From NCBI RefSeq assembly GCF_030272615.1, contig NC_081409.1, positions 611,937,755 to 612,001,754 of the forward strand: 64,000 nucleotides of DNA, written 5' to 3'. The stretch is from Cryptomeria japonica. Its lineage: Eukaryota > Streptophyta > Pinopsida > Cupressales > Cupressaceae. Each line of letters opens with the position of its first letter. Positions within the stretch are counted from its first letter, which is position 1. This document shows positions 57,971-64,000 of the stretch, piece by piece. The position numbers were made by a program, and so were the translations under genes. The notes under the pieces were generated by a model. That model did not search any database. It worked only from the letters and a program-made list of their open reading frames with translations, and had not been told where the DNA came from.

Positions 57971-58081
57971 TATTTTGCAAATGTTATTATTAGTGCACTT
58001 ATTATGTTTATTCTTTAAAAAAAAAATTGTTTCACCCTTGTTGTGGGTTTTCCTTTGGGGTTCCTGGCGGGGCATTACATT

Positions 58082-58094
58082 TGGTATTAGAGCC
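58082..58094 (+). promoter_or_regulatory. Element F primer binding site
   Basis: TGGTATTAGAGCC, the initiator tRNA-Met complement with one C-to-T change, two bases after the LTR terminus. Confidence 0.9.
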
Positions 58095-58233
58095 CATGTT
58101 TCAACACTGGATACTCTGGATTTATATTGAACCCATTCACCTAGACCTTTTGTGTAGGTCTTAGTGGTTGTGACTTCCTTGTTTTTTTCCTTTCCTTTGA
58201 TCTGAACCTATTTCTCTTGTGCAGTGTTAGGTC

Positions 58234-59490
58234 ATGGCTAGGAAAGACAAGGGAGGTGCCCATGCTGGTGGCCACACCAGAGGTAGTGGAGGAGGATAGG
58301 GTCGAGGTTCCGACCGCCATAGCCCTTCACCACTACCCACTCATGTGAGTGTGGATTAGGATTAGTCTATTCATCAGGATGAACAACATTCAGGAGAGCA
58401 GGTTCCCAAAAGGAAAGAGTTGCGACAGATGTTTTAGGAGATGCTAGCTAGACTAGGCACCAAACCTAAGGTGGATCAGCCCATCCATGCCTAGGTAGAG
58501 GAGTCCCTTCAGTAGATTCGAGAGAGAGAGAGAGATCTCCTAGAAGGAGAGAGGTCCCAGTAGACTAGGATCCAGCTATCATGGGGCACATGAGGGACTT
58601 GATGAGGTCCAATCCTCCTTTCTTTGACGGTAAAGGTACCGATCTCGAGGTAGAGACCTAGCTTATCAGTTTAGATTGGTGTTTCGCCATGTATCCATAT
58701 GGTAGCAACACAAAGGCAAGATGAGATATCATGCATCTCAAGAGTTTTGCATCTATCTAGTGGCGGTTAGAGGAGGAGAGGATAGGTGTGAGCATTAACA
58801 CCGTATCATGGGAAATCATTTTGAGGAGATTCAAGGCACGATTTCTCTCACCCCAGTGGAGGCAGTCGTGAGCCGATGAGTTCTATGCTTTGTGCCAGTT
58901 TGGGTTGTCAGTAGACTAGTTTGAGCATAGGTTCTATGAGCTTAAACAGTATACTAGGATCGGCAATGATGAGGCTATGCTTGTTCAACACTTCTTGAGG
59001 GGTCTTAACGACCACATTAGTGGAGGAGTGAGATTTTTTGAGCCTGCTTCAGTAGAGGTAGTCATGGTGAAAGCCAGGCTGGTGGAGCAGAGCCTTGGTC
59101 ATGCTCATGGTAGCCAGTCTGGAGTTTAGATTGAGAGTGATCCTTTAAGTGGGTCTAGAGGGAGAGGGAATCAGTCCCAGACTACTGCACCTTTTAGGGG
59201 TCCTCAGGCACCCGCTAAGGGTGGTCAGCTGCAACAGTAGTAGCAACCAAGACTGAAGCAATCTTAGGGCCAACAAGGTGGAAAATCTTAGTTTCAGAAG
59301 GGTAGGGACTGGCACAGGAGTAGGTAGAGTGTTCTAGGGCAGACCTCTCAGAATGCATCTTAGGCCCCTAGTGGGGAAATATTTCAGTAGTCTAGTGGGT
59401 AGTCTGGGAGTAGAGGACCTGGGAGAGGATCTTGCTCCACCTGTGGTCAGTTTTTCCACAAAGCTGCTCAGTTCCCTCAGCATTCTCACC
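58234..59490 (+). pseudogene. Element F gag
   Basis: The ATG at 58234 opens MARKDKGGAHAGGHTRGSGG. The capsid domain follows with NPPFFDGKGTDLEVE, MHLKSFASIWWRLEEERI, LRRFKARFLSPQWRQS, FEHRFYELKQYTRIGND and MLVQHFLRGLNDHI. A Gln/Gly-rich tail leads to a decayed zinc knuckle near 59440. About a dozen in-frame stops are present, nearly all TAG. Confidence 0.85.
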
Positions 59491-60100
59491 AAATGGGAAG
59501 TCAAAGTCCAGCCATATTAGAGCCAATAGTGGGGGATGTAGGTAAATCCCACAGAGTATTTACAGTGGTGGATGTCCACCAAGCTGAGCATCAAAGTACA
59601 ATGATTGAGACTGCAGGTGTGTTGTGTGGTATCCCTATCTCTGTACTTTTTTATTCTAGTGCTTCAGGTTCTTTTATTTCTTCATCCATTGTTGAGTGGT
59701 GTGGGCTCACATTTGCTAAGTAGGTAGATAGGTGGCTAGTAGAGTTGGCTACCGATGTGCGTGTGTCTGTCGATGCCTTCATTCCTAGTTGTGAGTTGGA
59801 CCTAGGACCCTTTGTCACTTCAGTTGACCTTCGAGTCATTCCCTTGGGGTCCTATGGAGTTGTGTTGTGGATGGATTGGCTATCATCTCATAGCACTCAT
59901 GTAGACTATCATCTGAAGACAGTAGAGTGTTTAGATGACCATGGTAGGAAAGTGGGGATCATTGGAGTTCAGCAATCGATATCCTTACATATGATTTCCG
60001 CTATGCAACTTAAGTGGTGCATGCATCAAGGGTGTTACCTTTTTGCAGTTTCTCATGAGGATGTGGATGAGAAAGAGAGTTGAGAAATTGCTCTTGATGG
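59491..60100 (+). pseudogene. Element F protease
   Basis: 59493-59723 reads HRVFTVVDVHQAEHQ and VLFYSSASGSFISSSIVEWC. The catalytic Asp is replaced by Tyr (codon 59652-59654). The downstream segment is typical (GSYGVVLWMDWLSSHSTHVD, where a Gly-Met-Asp-Trp-Leu motif is expected). It is followed by the RT entry after a stop. Confidence 0.85.
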
Positions 60101-60955
60101 TCATCCTATTCTTCAAGAGTATGCTGATGTGTTTCTATTGGATATTCCCGGTATGCCTCCGAAGCGAGACATAGATTTTCGCATTGACTTGGTTCCCGGT
60201 ACAAAACCTATTTCGAGAGCTCCATATCATATGACTACTTAGGAGTTCAGTGAGTTTAAATTGTAGGTGGAGGAATTGTTGGCCAAGGGTTCATTCGTCC
60301 TAGTTTTTCTCCTTGGGGTGCGTTGGTTATCTTTGTTAAGAAGAAGGATGGTTCTCTTCGGTTATGCATTGATTACCGATAGTTGAAAAAGGTAACCATT
60401 CAGAATCGACATCCATTGCCTCAGATAGATGATCTTTTTGATCAAGTTAAGGGTGCTAAGGTGTTCTCTAAGATTGATCTAAAATCTAGGTATCCTCATT
60501 TGCACATTCATGATGCAGACATTCATAGGACGATGTTTCATACTCTTTATGGTCACTATGAGTTCACAATGGTGCCATTTGGGTTGATGAATGAGCCTTC
60601 AGTGTTCACGAGCCTTATAAATGGGGTTTTTTGCACCTAGCTTGATCACTTTGTCCTTGTGTTCTTGGATGACATATTCATGTATTCTAGATCTACAGAA
60701 GAGTATGAGGGTCACTTGCGATGAGTATTGCAGTGCTTGAGGGAGAATCAACTTTTTGCGAACTTGGAAAAGTGTGACTTCTTCCAGTCAGAGGTGAGCT
60801 ATCTTGGTCATATAGTTTTGGGAGGTGTATACATGGATCCTTCTAAGATCCAAGCCATTGTTGATTGGCTAGCACCAACCAATGTTTCTGAGGTTCAAAG
60901 TTTCATGGGTTTGGCAGGATATTACTGCCACTTTGTTTAGAGATTTTTTTGGATA
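60101..60955 (+). pseudogene. Element F reverse transcriptase
   Basis: Motifs in order: IDFRIDLVPGTKPISRAPYH, a frameshift, then [50 protein letters not shown], the catalytic LVFLDDIFMYSRS, and YLGHIVLGG with VQSFMGLAGYYCHFV. The sequence is of the Tekay/Del-like chromovirus type by resemblance. Confidence 0.9.
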
Positions 60956-61500
60956 GGCCACCCGATTACTTCTCTTCAGAGGAAAGGGAAGAAGTTTGTT
61001 TGGTCAGAGCAGTGTGAGTCAGCATTTCACACCTTGAAGGAACTCCTTGTTGGTGCTCAAATTTTGGTAGTCCCTAATCCATCTAGAGATTTCATGGTAT
61101 GCACAGATGCCTCTCTAGAAGGTATAGGTGCAGTGCTTATGGAGGATGGACGTGTGGTTTCCTATGAGTCTCACAAACTCAAGGATCACGAGCTGAATTA
61201 TCTAGTTCATGACTTGGACTTGGCAGCTGTAGTGCATACGTTGGTTAGATGGTGACATTTTCTATTGGGGCGTCAGTTTGAGTTGCCTAGTGATCACCAT
61301 AGTTTGTAGTATACTTTCATGCAAGCAAACTTGAATGCTTGATAGTGAAGATGGATGTAATTCCTCTATGAGTATGATTTTGAGGTCCGTTATATTTAGG
61401 GGAAGGAGAATATAGTGGTAGATGCTTTGAGTCATAGGTGACATGAGGTTGCAGCATTGTCCCTTGGTGTGGACTTGAGTGAGATAATTCTTAAAGTTCT
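60956..61500 (+). pseudogene. Element F RNase H
   Basis: FMVCTDASLEGIGAVLMEDG, VVSYESHKLKDHELNYLVHD and DLAAVVHTLVRW are in frame. A region with stops follows, containing YDFEVRYI and GKENIVVDALSHR, the conserved gypsy RNase H end. Confidence 0.9.
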
Positions 61501-62720
61501 TCCTTAGGACACCTGGTATTAGAATGTAAGAATCATGGCGGAGTCTGGAAGACCATTGGAGGGTAGATATTCTAGATATATTCTTGAGTCAGATGGTCTT
61601 CTTTGACATCTTGGACAGATCTATGTACCTCCTTTGGAGGGTCTTCAAATTTTGATCATGACTGAGGCCCATCATGCACCTTATTCGACACACCCTAGTG
61701 TCAAGAAGATGCACGCAGATCTTGGACATATATATCATTGGGCTAGTATGAAACATGACATTTCTGATTTTGTATCAAAGTGTTTAGAATGTCAGCGGGT
61801 GAAGGCGAAGCATCAGCACCCTGCAAGGCTTTTACAACCTAATTTGATTCCAAATTGGAAATGGGATATCATTTCCATGGATTTCATAGTACGGTTGCCT
61901 ATTTCTTCGCATCATCATGATGCCATCATGGTCATTGTTGATAGATTGACCAAAGTGGCTCAGTATTTTCCTATTCGATCTTCTTATACAACAGGAGTGG
62001 TGGAATGAGTCTTCTTGGAAGAGGTGGTGAGGTTGCATGGGATCCCAAGGTGGATCATTTCTAATAGAGATCCTTTCTTTACCTTAGCATTGTGGACCTC
62101 ACTTCACCATGCTTTGGGAACCCAGTTGAACTTTAGTTTAGCTTATCACCTAGAGACTGATGGTTACACTGAGCGTGTGAATCGAGTCTTGGAAGACATG
62201 CTTCGCATGTATGTTATGGACCAGCAATCGCGTTGGGAGGAATATCTTTGCCTTGTGGAGTTTGCTTATAACAATGGTTATCACAACTCTATAGGCATGT
62301 CTCCCTTGCAGGAATTGTATGGTCGTCCTTGCCATACTCCTTTGATTTGGGATCAGTTGGAGGATAGGGTGCTTTTAGGCCCGTATATTCTTCTTGAGAT
62401 GGAGCACTAGGTTGAGCAGATTTGTGGGTATTTGGTTGCTGCTCAGAATAGGTAGAAGAAGTATGTCGATGCCCATAGAGTAGATCATCAGTTTTCAGTT
62501 GGTGACCATGTGTTCTTGAGAGTGCATCCATGAAAGAGTCCGATCCATTATGGAAATGGTTCTAAGTTGGCACCTTATTTTGTAGGCCCTTTTGAGATCC
62601 TTGAGAGGATAGGACCTGTTACCTACCATCTTGCCTTGCTGCCGAGTCTATCCTGCATCCATGATGTCTTTCATGTTTTAGTTCTTTGACCTTATCATCC
62701 TGATGTGACCCATGTTCTTG
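61501..62720 (+). pseudogene. Element F integrase
   Basis: The zinc-binding domain (EAHHAPYSTHPSVKKMHADL, CLECQRVKAKHQHPARLLQP) is followed by the core: WDIISMDFIVRLPISSHHHD with the first Asp, IIVDRLTKVAQYF-like text, WIISNRDPFFT with the second Asp, and TERVNRVLEDMLRMYV with the Glu. The C-terminal module is FSVGDHVFLRVHP and GPFEILERIGPVTYHLALLP. The catalytic triad is readable, but stops interrupt the frame (61640-62008 and 62015-62410 are the longest open parts). Confidence 0.9.
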
Positions 62721-62739
62721 ATTGGCATGCTTTGTAGGT

Positions 62740-62910
62740 CGAGGACAGGCAGCTTTCCATGGATCTCATGCACATTCTTCAATGTTGGGGTTTGACCCTC
62801 AGGGGTTGTACCATCTACCAGGTAAGGGTCCTATGGGACCCAAGTGATGAGACCTCAGTGACATGGGAAGATGCAGAAAAGATGATAGAGCTTTATTCTT
62901 ATCTATTTTA
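62740..62910 (+). pseudogene. Element F chromodomain remnant
   Basis: The reading IYQVRVLWDPSDETSVTWED followed by AEKMIELYSYLF fits the end of an integrase chromodomain (Trp, Pro and Thr-Trp-Glu positions). The frame ends at a TAG near 62909, just before the polypurine tract. Confidence 0.75.
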
Positions 62911-62932
62911 GGCTTCTAGGAGTAAGCCTAGG

Positions 62933-62946
62933 CTTGGGGGGGAGTA
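62933..62946 (+). promoter_or_regulatory. Element F polypurine tract
   Basis: A run of about eight G followed by AGTA, directly before the right LTR. Confidence 0.85.
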
Positions 62947-64000
62947 TGTAGTACCCCTCCTCGATCAGACTCTTTTTGTATCTATGTTTGACTTCAGTTG
63001 ACTATTCAGTGGAACATTATTGTATATTGATTCAGACCTTATGTGATGTTATTTCATGCTTTATCTGGATTTGTGGTGTATGATTTTATGCAGTATCTTA
63101 ATGCTTATGATTAATGTTATTTTATGGATCATTATCATGGATTGATACTTTTACCTTATATGTGTGATGCGTTATTTATATGTTGCGTGTTTGCATGTGT
63201 ATGGGATGCAAGGGGATGGTTTTCCTTCACTCACTCTGGTGAGACAAGGAATGTCATGATTCTCCTTCATCAGTGTATGTGTCGTGTCTGTATATATATT
63301 TGTCTATATGCACGTGTGGTTCTTTGGTGCAGGACATTGCAGGTACTAGTACCGGGTAGGTACGGGATATCAACTCCACCTGGTTTCGTAGGTCTGAGGG
63401 TGCCTTATATGTCCAATGGAAATGAAGGAGATAGTTGTTGGACCCTAACTTGACCCGCAGTTACACTCGTGTGAGTGTTGTCAGTTAGTTGTCTTTCCCA
63501 TCTCGTCGGTATGCGAGTCATAGTGCTTTGGTTTGGTCATTTCTGAGTTGTCATTTGATCATTCTTTGTTTTGCATGCTTTTGTTCATTGTATTCTTATT
63601 TAATTGAGTGGATGATGCTATATTGGTGTTGGCTTAATTAGTTGATTATTATGCTATTGAGATTATTGATTTAATTAAATTAACGATTTGCTAGAATTAA
63701 ATGGTTAAATGGCTTATTGTGCAAAGTTGTATTAACATTTTGTGGAAGGAAATAAATAATTGCCTAGCCATTTAAGTTTTAAATGCTTATGTTGAAAGAA
63801 AGTATTGTGAAAATGGAAATAGAAAATTAATAAAAGATTTTCTTTTTACCTTTCCATTTGACTTTTGTATTTTATTTGTTGGAAAAGAATTCTTTTTGGA
63901 AAAAGGGTAAATCTGATTGCTTTTTACTTTTTCAATAACTTAATTTGATTGGTGGAGAAAATTTTTAAACTATAAATTTTAGGTTGAAATTATTTTTCCC
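62947..64000 (+). repeat. Element F right LTR, cut by window end
   Basis: Starts TGTAGTACCCCTCC and follows 45120-46179 closely to the last base of the window. About 3 kb of this LTR lie outside the window. Confidence 0.95.
63291..63346 (+). promoter_or_regulatory. Candidate LTR promoter block, right F LTR
   Basis: TATATATATT at 63291-63300 and GCAGGACATTGCAGGTAC at 63329-63346, identical to the block in the left LTR. Confidence 0.5.

Larger units (their letters stand above)
45120..58079 (+). repeat. Element F left LTR (about 4.1 kb without LINE 2)
   Basis: The LTR covers 45120 to about 49103 and resumes at about 57962 to end in GGGGCATTACA at 58079, two bases before the primer binding site. 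The first 1,060 bp (45120-46179) match 62947-64000 closely, with small indels and mostly transition differences. No LTR ORF is credible. It contains a TATA tract, a palindromic repeat array and long AT-rich stretches. Confidence 0.85.
45120..64000 (+). mobile_element. Element F: Ty3/gypsy chromovirus with giant LTRs, plus strand
   Basis: The left LTR starts TGTAGTACCCCTCC at 45120 and the right LTR starts with the same bases at 62947. In between lie PBS, gag, protease, RT, RNase H, integrase, chromodomain remnant and polypurine tract in gypsy order. The right LTR runs off the window. LINE 2 is inserted in the left LTR. Coding regions have many in-frame stops, mostly TAG. Confidence 0.9.

Noticed and set aside
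63124-63453. 109-codon plus-strand ORF in the right F LTR, with a shorter match at 45429-45626
   Set aside because: It is repeated only because the LTR is repeated. It has no domain, its start is not shared between the copies, and it overlaps the TATA block.
1-64000. Host protein-coding gene, tRNA or rRNA
   Set aside because: No intron-exon gene model, tRNA cloverleaf or rRNA stretch was seen on reading; every clear coding signal belongs to a retroelement. A search with splice-aware tools could still find a small exon.

Overview
The window looks like intergenic DNA from a large plant genome, most likely a gymnosperm (conifer). This is an inference from style: almost everything is old, nested, stop-riddled LTR and LINE retrotransposon sequence with very long LTRs, and I found no convincing host gene, rRNA, tRNA, bacterial feature or CRISPR array. 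Coding remnants are nearly all broken by in-frame stops (mostly TAG) and frameshifts, so they are annotated as pseudogenes.

Layout. 1-4253: a possible LTR tail, then a plus-strand retroelement-associated ORF of unknown family (752-3202). 4254-22825: a minus-strand Ty3/gypsy chromovirus (element A) split by two insertions: a complete non-autonomous LTR element (N1, 8004-14669, TSD CCTTC) in its RT, and a 4.6-kb solo LTR (N2, 16500-21129, TSD TCACT) in its gag. 22826-28010: a minus-strand, 5'-truncated LINE (LINE 1). 28011-36123: a minus-strand gypsy element (C) whose integrase is interrupted by an LTR-type insertion (N3, 28312-31684). 36124-45119: a minus-strand Tat/Ogre-like gypsy element (E) with two RNase H domains, joined inside its integrase to an unrelated ORF (E2). 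45120-64000: a plus-strand gypsy chromovirus (F) with LTRs of about 4.1 kb; its left LTR holds a near full-length LINE (LINE 2, 49104-57961), and its right LTR runs off the window.

How the parts relate. The nesting gives a relative history: C received LINE 1, which received A, which received N1 and N2; C separately received N3; E was hit by F, which was hit by LINE 2. Three insertions (N2, N3, F) have LTRs starting with the same TGTAGTACCCC motif, and each carries a G+C-rich short-repeat island.

The least expected content is a set of gag-like accessory ORFs without polymerase domains. Both LINE copies carry the same third ORF downstream of the ORF2 RNase H domain. N1 carries an ORF of about 1,100 codons plus a four-zinc-knuckle gag fragment and no pol. 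The ORFs at 752-3202 and 37600-38640 look similar in layout. Domain calls come from reading the translations by eye; no database search was run.
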